This document shows, in pieces, positions 1 through 8,758 of a DNA stretch of 64,000 bases. The notes beneath the pieces were generated by a model. It did no database searches, had not been told where the DNA came from, and was given only the letters and a program-made list of their open reading frames with translations. The stretch covers positions 22,586 through 86,585 of the forward strand of contig NZ_FKBR01000034.1 of assembly GCF_900078335.1 (NCBI RefSeq). Direction: 5' to 3'. Made by a program: the position numbers and the translations under genes. The DNA comes from Bordetella trematum. Its GTDB lineage: Bacteria; Pseudomonadota; Gammaproteobacteria; Burkholderiales; Burkholderiaceae_B. Every line of letters begins with the position of its first letter. Positions within the stretch are counted from its first letter, which is position 1.

Positions 1-1280
1 TCATGCGCGTGCACAATGCCTACCCGGGCGCGGCGCGCCAGCAGCGCGTGCTGGAGCTGCTGGCCTTCGTGGGCCTGCCGGATCCCGCCACGCTCTACCA
101 TGTCTACCCCTTCCGTCTGTCGGGCGGCCAGCGTCAGCGCGTGATGATCGCCATGGCCCTGGCGCTGGAGCCGGCCCTGCTGATCGCCGACGAGCCGACC
201 ACGGCGCTGGATGTGACCACCCAGGCGCAGATCCTGGCGCTGATCGCACGCATCCAGAAGGAAAAAGGCATGGGGGTGATGTTCGTCACCCACGATTTCG
301 GTGTGGTGGCCGAGATTGCGCACCGGGTCGCGGTGATGGAAAAAGGCATTCTGGTCGAACAAGGCCCGGCCGAACAGGTGCTGAACCGCCCTCAGCACCC
401 TTATACCCGGCGCCTGATCGCGGCGGTGCCGCACCGCCGCGCCGAAGACCGGCCCAGCCTGGAGACCGAGGCGCCGGTGCTGCGCGTGCGCAATCTGCAG
501 AAGACCTATGTCACCGGCCATGGCGGTCTGTTCGGGCGCAAACGTGTGGTCAACGCCGTCGATGGCGTGAGCTTCGAAGTGCGGCGCGGCGAGACACTGG
601 GCATCGTGGGCGAATCCGGATCGGGCAAGTCCACCATCGGGAAGTGCCTTCTCAAGCTGATCGGCATCGACGGCGGCGAGTTGATCTTCAATGGTCGCGA
701 TATCGCCGGGCTGCCGGAATCCCAGTTCCGGCCACTGCGCAAGGATATCCAGATGATCTTCCAGGATCCCTTCGCCTCGTTGAATCCGCGCCAGACCGTC
801 GGGCGCATCATCAGCGACGGCCCGGTCGCCAACGGCGCCACGCGCGAGCAGGCCGAACGGCGCACCCGCGAGCTGCTCACGCTGGTCGGGCTGGACCCTT
901 CGGCCTTCGATCGTTATCCGAACCAGTTCTCGGGCGGGCAGCGCCAGCGCATCGGCATCGCCCGCGCCCTGGCGCTGGAGCCCAAGGTGCTGGTTGCCGA
1001 CGAGTCGGTCTCGGCGCTGGACGTCTCGGTGCAGGCCCAGGTGCTGCAACTATTGCACGAATTGCAGCAACGCCTGCGCATCGCCATGATCTTCATCACC
1101 CACGATCTGCGCGTCGCGGCCCAGATCTGCAATTCCGTGCTGGTCATGCACCGGGGCAAGGTGGTCGAGCATGGCAGCCCGGGGCAGATCTTCGACCGAC
1201 CGCAAAACCCGTATACCCAGCAACTGATCGCCGCGGTGCCTGGCCAGCACTGGGATCCGACCCAGGCCGAAACCACATGA
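1..1280 (+). CDS. Dipeptide/oligopeptide-type ABC transporter, double ATPase subunit (5' partial)
   Basis: Cytoplasmic ATPase that would power uptake of peptides, glutathione or related nitrogen compounds. The gene is cut by the window edge, because the frame is open from base 3 and the first nucleotide-binding domain lacks its Walker A. What remains of domain 1 shows the LSGGQRQR signature near residue 39 and Walker B LLIADEP near 59. Domain 2 is complete: Walker [10 protein letters not shown] near 203, signature FSGGQRQR near 309 and Walker B VLVADES near 329. Both domains end with the oligopeptide-family HPYT/NPYT element (about 128-143 and in the C-terminal tail). The layout matches GsiA/DdpDF fusions. 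It lies 16 bp upstream of the aminotransferase in the same operon, so a substrate linked to that catabolic pathway is likely. Family is certain; substrate is not. Confidence 0.92.
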   Translation, partial: MRVHNAYPGAARQQRVLELLAFVGLPDPATLYHVYPFRLSGGQRQRVMIAMALALEPALLIADEPTTALDVTTQAQILALIARIQKEKGMGVMFVTHDFGVVAEIAHRVAVMEKGILVEQGPAEQVLNRPQHPYTRRLIAAVPHRRAEDRPSLETEAPVLRVRNLQKTYVTGHGGLFGRKRVVNAVDGVSFEVRRGETLGIVGESGSGKSTIGKCLLKLIGIDGGELIFNGRDIAGLPESQFRPLRKDIQMIFQDPFASLNPRQTVGRIISDGPVANGATREQAERRTRELLTLVGLDPSAFDRYPNQFSGGQRQRIGIARALALEPKVLVADESVSALDVSVQAQVLQLLHELQQRLRIAMIFITHDLRVAAQICNSVLVMHRGKVVEHGSPGQIFDRPQNPYTQQLIAAVPGQHWDPTQAETT

Positions 1281-1296
1281 TCACCAGGAGCCGCTC

Positions 1297-2592
1297 ATGA
1301 CCTCGCGCCCGCCGGTCAGCCCGGCCGACTGGAACGCCCGCCGCGCGGCCGCCACGCCGCGCGGGGTGGGCGTGATGTGCAATTTCTACGCAGACCGGGC
1401 CGAGAACGGAGAAATCTGGGACCAGGAGGGCCGGCGCTACATCGACTTCGCCGGCGGGATCGCCGTGCTCAACACCGGCCACCGCCATCCGCGCGTGGAG
1501 GCCGCCGTCAAGGCGCAGCTGGGGCGCTTCACCCACACCGCCTACCAGATCGTGCCCTACACCAGCTACATCGAGCTGGCCGAACAACTCAATGCGCGCG
1601 TGCCGGGAGACTTCGCCAAGAAGACGGCATTGTTCAGCACCGGGGCCGAGGCGGTGGAGAACGCCGTGAAGATCGCCCGAGCGGCCACGCGCCGGCCGGG
1701 CGTGATCGCCTTCGGCTCGGCGTTTCATGGCCGCACGCTGCTGGGCATGGCGCTGACAGGGCGCGTCAACCCCTACAAGGTGGGCTTCGGCCCGTTTCCG
1801 GGCGAAATCTTCCATGCGCCCTTCCCCAACGCCCTGGCCGGCATCAGCAGCGACGATGCGCTGGCCGGGCTGCGCACCCTGTTCCGCCATGACATCGACC
1901 CGCACAGCGTGGCGGCCATCCTGATCGAGCCGGTCCAGGGCGAGGGGGGGTTCAATATCTGCCCGCCCGAGTTCATGCGCGCCCTGCGCGCGCTTTGCGA
2001 CGACTACGGCATCCTGCTGATCGCCGATGAAGTGCAGACCGGCTTCGGGCGCACCGGCCAGCTGTTCGCCATGGAGCATTACGACGTCGCGGCCGATCTG
2101 ACCGTCATGGCCAAGAGTCTGGCCGGCGGGTTCCCGCTGTCGGCCGTGTGTGGCCGGGCCGAACTGATGGACGCGCCGGCCCCGGGCGGGCTGGGCGGCA
2201 CCTATGCCGGCCATCCGCTGGCGGTGGCAGCGGCGCTGCAGGTCCTTGAGGTCATCGATGAGGAAGACCTCCTGGCGCGTGGCCGTCAGCTGGGCGACCG
2301 CCTGGCGGGCCGCCTGCGCGAACTGGCCGCCGAGATCCCTGAACTGGCCGAGGTGCGTGCCCTGGGCGCGATGGTGGCCGCAGAGTTCACGCACCCCGGC
2401 TCCAACACGCCCAGCCCCGAGTTTGCGCGGCGGGTGCAATCCCTGGCGCTGGAACAGGGCCTGCTGCTGCTGACCTGCGGCGCCGAGGGCAATGTGATTC
2501 GTTTTCTTTTTCCGCTCACCATCGGCGATGCGCTGATGGATGAAGCGCTGGACATACTGGGCCAGGCCCTGCGCGGCCAGCCCGCCCCCTGA
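1297..2592 (+). CDS. gabT: 4-aminobutyrate-type aminotransferase (class III, PLP)
   Basis: Transfers the amino group of GABA or a similar omega-amino acid to 2-oxoglutarate, giving a semialdehyde and glutamate. At 431 residues it has the family length. The PLP-binding Asp is in LIADEVQTGFG (D about 244) and the Schiff-base Lys in VMAKSLAGGFP (K about 273). STGAEAVENAVKIAR near 114-128 is typical of the fold. The ATG at 1297 follows AGGAG with 6 bp spacing. It sits between the ABC ATPase and a small cupin in one operon that also encodes an acetylpolyamine-type deacetylase and an aldehyde dehydrogenase, consistent with polyamine-to-GABA-to-succinate catabolism. Another omega-amino acid, such as 5-aminovalerate, is possible. 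Confidence 0.85.
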   Translation: MTSRPPVSPADWNARRAAATPRGVGVMCNFYADRAENGEIWDQEGRRYIDFAGGIAVLNTGHRHPRVEAAVKAQLGRFTHTAYQIVPYTSYIELAEQLNARVPGDFAKKTALFSTGAEAVENAVKIARAATRRPGVIAFGSAFHGRTLLGMALTGRVNPYKVGFGPFPGEIFHAPFPNALAGISSDDALAGLRTLFRHDIDPHSVAAILIEPVQGEGGFNICPPEFMRALRALCDDYGILLIADEVQTGFGRTGQLFAMEHYDVAADLTVMAKSLAGGFPLSAVCGRAELMDAPAPGGLGGTYAGHPLAVAAALQVLEVIDEEDLLARGRQLGDRLAGRLRELAAEIPELAEVRALGAMVAAEFTHPGSNTPSPEFARRVQSLALEQGLLLLTCGAEGNVIRFLFPLTIGDALMDEALDILGQALRGQPAP

Positions 2593-2611
2593 CATATCAA
2601 GGAGACACGCT

Positions 2612-2902
2612 ATGCAACGTCCTGCTGCCATTCCGACCGTACAGATCGACAATGAGCACGTTCTGGTGACCGAGTGGCGCTTTCCGCCCGGAGCCGAAAC
2701 CGGCTGGCACCGCCACGGCATGCATTATGTCGTCGTGCCGCAGACCACCGGCAAGCTGCTGCTGGAAACCCCCGAGGGCCAGCGCGAGAGCCAGTTGACC
2801 ACCGGCGTGTCGTATACCCGCCCGGTCGGCGTCGAACACAACGTGATCAACCCGAACGATAGCGAGTTCGTGTTCATCGAAATCGAGATCAAGCAAGCCT
2901 GA
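2612..2902 (+). CDS. Small single-domain cupin protein
   Basis: A 96-residue protein consisting of one conserved beta-barrel cupin. Motif 1 appears as GWHRHGMHYVVVP (about 31-43) and motif 2 as RPVGVEHNVINP (about 70-81). The His residues could bind a metal. It has no signal peptide and no fused DNA-binding domain. The start at 2612 is preceded by AAGGAG at good spacing; a longer open frame overlapping gabT exists but has no ribosome-binding site. It is embedded in the polyamine/GABA-type operon, 19 bp after gabT and 20 bp before the deacetylase, so it may act on or sense an intermediate. Its catalytic role cannot be told from sequence. Confidence 0.8.
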   Translation: MQRPAAIPTVQIDNEHVLVTEWRFPPGAETGWHRHGMHYVVVPQTTGKLLLETPEGQRESQLTTGVSYTRPVGVEHNVINPNDSEFVFIEIEIKQA

Positions 2903-2922
2903 CGCCGCCTACGAGGATCGCC

Positions 2923-3987
2923 ATGAAGGCATTTTTTGCGGAAGAACAATTACTGCACCTGCCGCAGCAGTTCATGCGCCTGGGCCGCATCAGCGCGCCG
3001 ACCGATGTGCCGGCGCGCGCCGAAACGCTGCGCGCCCAGCTGCAGTCGCGCGGCATCGATGTGCAGGCCCCGCCCGATTTCGGCCGCGAACCGCTGGCAG
3101 GCGTGCATAGCGAGGCCTATCTGGACTACCTGGAGCACGCCTATACCCGTTGGCAGGCGCTGCGCGACGAAGGTCTGGATCCGGGCGAGGAGGTGCTGCC
3201 GAATCTGTCGCCCTACTACAGCGGCCGCCATGAGCTGCCCGCGCGCCCGCCCTGCCCGTCGCCCTCCATCGTGGCCCAGACCGGCTATTACCTGAGCGAC
3301 CTGTCCTGCCCGGTCGGCCCCCATACCTGGCGCGCGGCCCTGCGCTCGACGCACAGCGCAGTGGCGGCAGCCGACTGGGTGCGCCAGCACCAGAGCATGG
3401 CCTATGCTTTGTGCCGGCCTTCCGGGCACCATGCGCACCGTGATCGCGCAGGCGGCTTCTGCTACCTGAACAGCAGCGCCGCGGCCGCCCAGCGGCTGAC
3501 GCAGACCTGGTCGCGGGTCGCGGTACTCGACGTAGATGCCCACCATGGCGACGGCACGCAGAATATTTTCTATCAGCGCGCCGACGTCATGACGCTGTCG
3601 CTGCACGCCGACCCCAGCACCTACTACCCCTTCTATACCGGCTACGCCCATGAGCGCGGCTACGGCAGCGGCCATGGCTACAACCTGAACTTTCCGCTGC
3701 CGCACGGGGCCGCCAACGACGTCTTTCTGCAGGCCCTGGACAGCGCCCTGGTGGCGCTGCGCGACTACCGCCCCCAGGCACTGGTGCTGGCCCTGGGCTT
3801 TGACACCTATAAGGACGACCCCATCAGCGTGCTGAAGCTGGACCTCGAAGCCTATCGCCATATCGGCGAGCGCATCCAGGCGCTGGCCCTGCCCACAGTG
3901 GTGGTGCAGGAAGGCGGCTACATGGTCGAGAGCATCGGCCCGGCCCTGGACGCTTTCCTGCAGGGTATGTCGGCGGTGCGCGCCTAA
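2923..3987 (+). CDS. Histone-deacetylase-family acetylpolyamine amidohydrolase-like protein (copy 1)
   Basis: Zn-dependent arginase/deacetylase-fold hydrolase, likely removing an acyl group from an acetylated polyamine or a related amine in the cytoplasm. The 354-residue protein shows the catalytic His pair in RPSGHHAHRD (H169/H170). Metal ligands are in LDVDAHHGDGTQ (D205, H207) and a third lies in LALGFDTYKDDP near 287-298. PVGPHTWRAA (about 130-139) is shared with APAH enzymes. RPSGHH replaces the usual RPPGHH, and DAHHGDG is closer to HDAC/HupH-type proteins than the DMHHGQG of the second copy at 22758. It is the fourth gene of the operon, after the cupin and 19 bp before the amidohydrolase. 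Fold and chemistry are strong; the substrate is inferred from the neighbouring aminotransferase and aldehyde dehydrogenase. Confidence 0.85.
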   Translation: MKAFFAEEQLLHLPQQFMRLGRISAPTDVPARAETLRAQLQSRGIDVQAPPDFGREPLAGVHSEAYLDYLEHAYTRWQALRDEGLDPGEEVLPNLSPYYSGRHELPARPPCPSPSIVAQTGYYLSDLSCPVGPHTWRAALRSTHSAVAAADWVRQHQSMAYALCRPSGHHAHRDRAGGFCYLNSSAAAAQRLTQTWSRVAVLDVDAHHGDGTQNIFYQRADVMTLSLHADPSTYYPFYTGYAHERGYGSGHGYNLNFPLPHGAANDVFLQALDSALVALRDYRPQALVLALGFDTYKDDPISVLKLDLEAYRHIGERIQALALPTVVVQEGGYMVESIGPALDAFLQGMSAVRA

Positions 3988-4006
3988 CCTCTTTCCGGAG
4001 AACACG

Positions 4007-5269
4007 ATGAAACAGATCAACGACATTTCGATCAACGGCGAGCGCCTGTGGCAGTCGCTGATGGAGCTGGCCCGCATCGGGGCGACCGACAAGGGTGGCA
4101 ACTGCCGCCTGGCCCTCACCGAACTGGACGGCCAGGGCCGCGACCTGGTGGTGGGCTGGATGCGCGATGCGGGTCTGGAGATCACGGTGGACCAGGTGGG
4201 CAACATCTTCGGGCGTCGTCCGGGACGGGATCCTTCCAAGCTGCCGGTGGCCACCGGCAGCCACATCGACACCCAGCCTACCGGCGGCAAGTTCGACGGT
4301 TGCTTCGGCGTAATGGCCGGCCTGGAGGTCATGCGCACCTTGCAGGAGCAAGGCATCGAGACCGAGGCGCCGCTGGAGCTGGTGATCTGGACCAATGAAG
4401 AAGGCACCCGCTTCGTGCCGGTGATGATGGGTTCGGGCGTGTTCTGCAACGTCTTCCCCCTGGAGACGGCGCTGTCGGCCACGGACATCGACGGCAAGTC
4501 GGTGCGCGACGAGCTGGTCAATATCGGCTACGCCGGGAGCGAACCGGTCGGCCAGCGCAAACTGGGCAAGTATTTCGAGGCCCATATCGAACAGGGCCCC
4601 ATCCTGGAAGCGGAAGACAAGGTCATCGGCGTAGTAACCGGCTCGCTCGGGCTGCGCTGGTACGACCTGACCGTCACCGGCATGGAAGCCCACGCCGGCC
4701 CGACGCCCATGCCGCTGCGACGCGACGCCCTCTACGCGGCCACATTCATCATGCAGGAGGTCATCCGCATCGCGCGCGACTACGCCCCCCAGGGGCGTGG
4801 CACGGTGGGCGTGGCCAATGTCTTCCCGTCGTCGCGCAACGTGATCCCCGGCAAGGTGTCCTTCAGCGTGGACCTGCGCCACGAGAACGCCGACCTGCTG
4901 GCCGAAATGGATGCGCGCCTGCGTCGTGCCTGCGCCGCCCTGGCCTCGGGCGAGACGGCCGGCTACCCGGTCGAGGTGGACCTGCAGGACGTGCAGCACT
5001 TCCCGCCCACCCCCTTCGCCCCCGAGCTGATCGAGGCGGTGCGTGAACAGGCACGGGCCCGCGGCCTGCCGGAAATGGACATCGTCACCGGCGCCGGGCA
5101 CGACGCGGTCTACGTGGCCACCGTCGCGCCCACGGCCATGATCTTCGTGCCCTGCAAGGACGGCATCAGCCACAATGAGATCGAGGACGCCAAGCCCGAG
5201 CACCTGACTGCCGGCGCCAATGTGCTGCTGGGCGCCATGCTGACCCATGCCGGGGTGATCCAGCCATGA
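4007..5269 (+). CDS. M20-family Zn-dependent amidohydrolase (N-carbamoyl-amino-acid hydrolase/allantoate amidohydrolase type)
   Basis: Hydrolyses a carbamoyl or ureido amide bond, releasing ammonia and CO2 or an amino acid. The 420-residue protein carries the family metal ligands in order: GSHIDT (about 85-90), GGKFDGCFG, the catalytic TNEEGTRF (about 128-135), EAHIEQGP and a C-terminal GISHNE. The dimerisation/lid domain with EAHAGPTPMP lies in the middle. Start ATG 4007 follows CCGGAGAACACG. The stop overlaps the start of the EamA transporter by 4 bp (ATGA), so translation is coupled. A paralogue with the same architecture is at 28890. The exact substrate (beta-ureidopropionate, carbamoyl-putrescine-like or allantoate) cannot be decided. 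Confidence 0.85.
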   Translation: MKQINDISINGERLWQSLMELARIGATDKGGNCRLALTELDGQGRDLVVGWMRDAGLEITVDQVGNIFGRRPGRDPSKLPVATGSHIDTQPTGGKFDGCFGVMAGLEVMRTLQEQGIETEAPLELVIWTNEEGTRFVPVMMGSGVFCNVFPLETALSATDIDGKSVRDELVNIGYAGSEPVGQRKLGKYFEAHIEQGPILEAEDKVIGVVTGSLGLRWYDLTVTGMEAHAGPTPMPLRRDALYAATFIMQEVIRIARDYAPQGRGTVGVANVFPSSRNVIPGKVSFSVDLRHENADLLAEMDARLRRACAALASGETAGYPVEVDLQDVQHFPPTPFAPELIEAVREQARARGLPEMDIVTGAGHDAVYVATVAPTAMIFVPCKDGISHNEIEDAKPEHLTAGANVLLGAMLTHAGVIQP

Positions 5270-6168
5270 ACCCACCCCAGGCGGCGTCTTCGCGCGCCGT
5301 CGGCATCGCCTGCTTTCTGGCCGCGCTGGTCGCGCTGGCCAGTTTCGACGCAGGCTCGAAATACATGCTGGCCTATTATCCGGCGCCCTTCATCAACGTG
5401 ACGCGCTACACGGCGGTGGCGACCATCGCCCTGATCCTGTTGTTGCGTCACGGGGTGCCGCGCTGGTCGGGCCAGCCGCAGCGGCCGTTGCTGGTGGCGC
5501 GTGGCCTGGTGCTGGGCACAGTCGGCACCTGTTTCATGACGGCGCTGATCTGGATGCCCCTGGCCGAGGCCACGGCCATCTATTTCACGTCGCCGCTGAT
5601 CGTGGTGGCCCTGTCGCCCTGGTTGCTGGGCGAACGGGTCGGGCCGACACAGTGGCTGGCGGTATGCACCGGCTTCGCCGGCATGCTGCTGATCGTGCGT
5701 CCCAACGCCGATCTGCCGCTGCTGGGCACCTTGTTGATGGCCATCTCGGCGGTCTGCTATGCGCTTTTTCAGGTGATCACGCGCAAGCTGGCCGGCAAGG
5801 TCCATGCCCGGGTGCAGTACGCCTATACCGCTTTCATCTGCCTGATCATCACGGCGATCCCCGCGCCCTTTTTTCTGCCCGACCCCTGGCCCGGCCTGAC
5901 CGACGGGCTGATCATCGTCGGCATGGGCGTAAGCAACGGCCTGGCGCAGATCCTGCTGATCGCCGCCTTCCAGCGTGCCGAAGCCTCCACGCTGGCGCCG
6001 CTGAACTACTGCCATCTGCTGATGGCGCTGGGCTTCAGCACCGTACTGTTCCACCGTCCGCCCGACGCCCTGGCCCTGGCCGGCACCGCGCTGATCGTGG
6101 GCGCAGGCATCTTTCTCGTCAGCCGCGGCCCTGCCGGCGCGCGGCAAGCCAACCGGAGAACCTCATGA
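5266..6168 (+). CDS. DMT-superfamily (EamA) permease, about 10 TM segments
   Basis: Inner-membrane transporter of the drug/metabolite superfamily with two EamA repeats (300 residues). Hydrophobic segments alternate with short charged loops throughout. The end of each repeat has the usual small-residue-rich helix, for example LIVGAGIFLVSRG near the C-terminus. The start overlaps the preceding hydrolase stop (ATGA) and the stop overlaps the next aldehyde dehydrogenase start (ATGA), so all three are translationally coupled. In this context it could export or import an amine or amino acid produced in the pathway. No specificity motif is visible. Confidence 0.85.
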   Translation: MNPPQAASSRAVGIACFLAALVALASFDAGSKYMLAYYPAPFINVTRYTAVATIALILLLRHGVPRWSGQPQRPLLVARGLVLGTVGTCFMTALIWMPLAEATAIYFTSPLIVVALSPWLLGERVGPTQWLAVCTGFAGMLLIVRPNADLPLLGTLLMAISAVCYALFQVITRKLAGKVHARVQYAYTAFICLIITAIPAPFFLPDPWPGLTDGLIIVGMGVSNGLAQILLIAAFQRAEASTLAPLNYCHLLMALGFSTVLFHRPPDALALAGTALIVGAGIFLVSRGPAGARQANRRTS

Positions 6169-7649
6169 GCACTCTTGCCGACTGGGAGGCGCGCGCCAAG
6201 ACGCTGCGCCTGCGTGAACAAGCGTATATCGACGGCCAATGGGTCGACGGCGGCGAAACGCCCATCGATGCCATCAATCCCGCAACCGGCCAACGCCTGG
6301 CGCGGGTGGCCGCCTGCTCGGAGGCCGATATCGACCGCGCCGTGGCAGCCGCCCGGCGCGCCTTCGAGGCCGGCGTCTGGTCACGCATGGCGCGACGCGA
6401 GCGCAAGGCCTGCCTGCTCAGGCTGGCCGAACTGATCCGCGCCAATGCCGAAGAGCTGGCCCTGATCGAAACCCTGGACATGGGCAAGCCCATCTCCGAC
6501 ACGCTGGCCTATGACATCCCGGAGGCGGCCACCACCTACGCCTGGTACGCCGAGGCCATCGACAAGCAATACGATGAAATCGCGCCCACCAACGAGGACG
6601 CTCTGGCCACCATCACCCGGGAGCCGGTCGGCGTGGTGGCCGCGGTGGTGCCCTGGAACTACCCCCTGCTGATGGCCAGCTGGAAGGTCGCGCCGGCACT
6701 GGCCGCGGGCAACAGCGTCATCCTCAAGCCTGCCGAGCAATCCTCGCTGACGGCCCTGAAGCTGGCCGAGCTGGCCGAAGCTGCCGGCATCCCGGCAGGC
6801 GTGTTCAATGTCACGCCCGGCACCGGCCCGGTGGCCGGCCGCGCCCTGGGCCTGCACCCCGATGTCGACTGTCTGGCCTTCACCGGCTCGACCGCCACCG
6901 GCAAGCGCTTCATGGAATATTCCGGCCAATCCAACCTGAAGCAGGTCTGGCTGGAGTGCGGCGGCAAGTCCCCTCACATCATCTTCGAGGACTGCCCCGA
7001 CCTGGAGCGCGCCGCGCTGGCGGCCGCCATCGGCATCTTCAACAACCAGGGAGAGGTTTGCATCGCCGGTTCGCGCCTCTATGTGCACAGGGGCATCTAT
7101 GACGCCTTCATGCAGAAACTCGAGGCCTGGGCCGCCAAGATGCAGCCCGGCAATCCCCTGGATCCGGCCTCGATGATGGGCGCCATCATCGATGAACGCC
7201 AGCTGGCGCGCGTGCTGCAATATGTCGACAGCGGCAAGCGGGAAGGCGCGAGGCTGCGCGTGGGCGGCCAGCAGGTGCGCCACGACAGCGGCGGCTACTA
7301 CGTGGAGCCAACCATTTTCGAGTGCGCCAGCGAAGACCTCACCATCATCCGCGAGGAAATCTTCGGCCCGGTGCTGGCGGTCACGCCGTTCGACACCGAA
7401 GAGGAGGTGCTGGCCATGGCCAACCGCTCTCAATACGGACTGGGCTCGGGCCTCTGGACCGCAGACCTGTCGCGCGCCCATCGCATGGCGCGGCGTCTGC
7501 GCGCCGGGCTGGTATGGGTCAATTGCTACTTCGACGGCGACATCAGCGTGCCGTTCGGCGGCGTCAAGCAGTCGGGCTTCGGTCGCGACAAGTCCCTGCA
7601 TGCGCTGGACAAGTACACCACGCTGAAATCCACCTGGTTCAAGCTGTGA
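6165..7649 (+). CDS. NAD(P)-dependent aldehyde dehydrogenase, gamma-glutamyl-aminobutyraldehyde/aminobutyraldehyde type
   Basis: Oxidises an aldehyde to the acid with NAD(P). The 494-residue protein has the ALDH hallmarks: VPWNYPLLMASWKVAPALAAGN, the general-base Glu in LECGGKSPH and the catalytic Cys in NNQGEVCIAGSR, then a C-terminal PFGGVKQSGFGRD. Overall pattern resembles PuuC and related gamma-aminobutyraldehyde dehydrogenases, which fits an operon with an aminotransferase and an acetylpolyamine-type deacetylase: polyamine to aminoaldehyde to GABA. The start at 6165 (after AACCGGAGAACCTC) overlaps the transporter stop; a longer open frame from 5652 is a shadow of the transporter. It is the last gene of the operon and is followed at once by a strong hairpin. 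Confidence 0.88.
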   Translation: MSTLADWEARAKTLRLREQAYIDGQWVDGGETPIDAINPATGQRLARVAACSEADIDRAVAAARRAFEAGVWSRMARRERKACLLRLAELIRANAEELALIETLDMGKPISDTLAYDIPEAATTYAWYAEAIDKQYDEIAPTNEDALATITREPVGVVAAVVPWNYPLLMASWKVAPALAAGNSVILKPAEQSSLTALKLAELAEAAGIPAGVFNVTPGTGPVAGRALGLHPDVDCLAFTGSTATGKRFMEYSGQSNLKQVWLECGGKSPHIIFEDCPDLERAALAAAIGIFNNQGEVCIAGSRLYVHRGIYDAFMQKLEAWAAKMQPGNPLDPASMMGAIIDERQLARVLQYVDSGKREGARLRVGGQQVRHDSGGYYVEPTIFECASEDLTIIREEIFGPVLAVTPFDTEEEVLAMANRSQYGLGSGLWTADLSRAHRMARRLRAGLVWVNCYFDGDISVPFGGVKQSGFGRDKSLHALDKYTTLKSTWFKL

Positions 7650-7651
7650 AC

Positions 7652-7690
7652 AAGGCGTGCAGGCCGGCGCTTGCCGGCCTGCACGCCTTT
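7652..7690. terminator. Bidirectional intrinsic terminator, perfect 17-bp stem
   Basis: AAGGCGTGCAGGCCGGC (7652-7668), a GCTT loop and the exact complement (7673-7689), followed by T on the plus strand and AA on the other side. It begins 3 bp after the aldehyde dehydrogenase stop and ends 5 bp before the stop of the convergent reductase gene, so it can serve both transcripts. The U tract is short. Confidence 0.8.
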
Positions 7691-7694
7691 CGCA

Positions 7695-8627
7695 TCAATA
7701 CCCCCGGTCGCGCGACACCGTGCCGGAAAGCGGCTCGCCGCGCTGATAGGCGCGGATTTTCTCGGCCACCTGGGCGATGGTTTCGCGCCGCAGGCTGATG
7801 GCGGCGATGTGCGGCGTGATCCTCACGCGCGGATGCTTCCAGAACGGATGCTCGGGCGGCAGCGGCTCGTTGCGAAAGACATCCAGCGTGGCGCCGGCCA
7901 CATGGCCGCTGTCCAGCAGCGCCAGCAGATCTTCCTCGACCAGATGCGCGCCGCGCCCCATGTTGATGACGTGCGCGCCCGGCAACAGACGCGACAGCGT
8001 CTCGTGGCGTAGCAGGTCGCGCGTGTCGTCGGTCAGGGGCAGCGTATTGATGAGCACCCGTGTGCGCGCCAGGAAGCGATCCAGGTTCTCGCGCCCGCCG
8101 AAGGCCTGCACCCCCTCGGGCGCCTTGCCGCTGCGCGACCAGCCGGCCACGGGATAGTCCATCGCGGCCAGCACGCTGGCCACGCGCGCGCCCATCACGC
8201 CCATGCCCAGCACGCCCACCGGCCATTCGCTGCGATCGAGTTCGGGCAGAGGCTCCCACTGGCCGGCCTGCTGCAGGCGTTCGTAGTCGTCGAATCGCCG
8301 GCTGGCACGCACCAGCGCATGCGCGGCGTACTCGGCCATCTGTACCGCCATGCCGGCATCTTCGAGGCGAACGATGGGCAGCGACGCCGGCAAGGTAGGC
8401 AGGCGAAACAAGGCGTCCACGCCCGCGCCCAGATTGAACACGGCGCGCAGCGCCGTCTCGCGCTCGAAGAGCGCGGCAGGCGGGTTCCACACCACCGCCA
8501 GCTCCGCCTGCTGCGGCGGGATGGCTTCGTTCCAGAGAATGATGTCACTGCCCGGAAGGGCCTTTTTCAAGGGTTCCAGCCACTCGGCCGGCTCGATTTC
8601 ATGGCTGGAGCAAAAAAGGATTTTCAC
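7695..8627 (-). CDS. ghrA: D-2-hydroxyacid dehydrogenase, glyoxylate/hydroxypyruvate reductase A type
   Basis: NAD(P)H-dependent reduction of glyoxylate or hydroxypyruvate to the D-hydroxyacid. The 310-residue protein has the Rossmann motif GVLGMGVMGARVA (about 139-151), the substrate-binding Arg in NMGRGAHLVEED and the catalytic His in ITPHIAA near the C-terminus. The N-terminus (MKILFCSSHEI) is typical of GhrA rather than SerA. It is divergent from the omega-aminotransferase at 8759 across 131 bp and convergent with the catabolic operon. Because many omega-aminotransferases use pyruvate or glyoxylate as amino acceptor, a link to clearing keto acids is possible but unproven. Confidence 0.85.
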   Translation of the reverse strand: MKILFCSSHEIEPAEWLEPLKKALPGSDIILWNEAIPPQQAELAVVWNPPAALFERETALRAVFNLGAGVDALFRLPTLPASLPIVRLEDAGMAVQMAEYAAHALVRASRRFDDYERLQQAGQWEPLPELDRSEWPVGVLGMGVMGARVASVLAAMDYPVAGWSRSGKAPEGVQAFGGRENLDRFLARTRVLINTLPLTDDTRDLLRHETLSRLLPGAHVINMGRGAHLVEEDLLALLDSGHVAGATLDVFRNEPLPPEHPFWKHPRVRITPHIAAISLRRETIAQVAEKIRAYQRGEPLSGTVSRDRGY

Positions 8628-8758
8628 GATCGAACGGCGCCCGCTCGGACGGGCGGCAGGTTTGGTGGATAATGTCCCGATGATATCGACAACGGGCAGC
8701 AGCGTCGATCACAGACCCGCTGCCCGCCCAAGCAGAAAGCCTCTTCCGGAACCTATCC

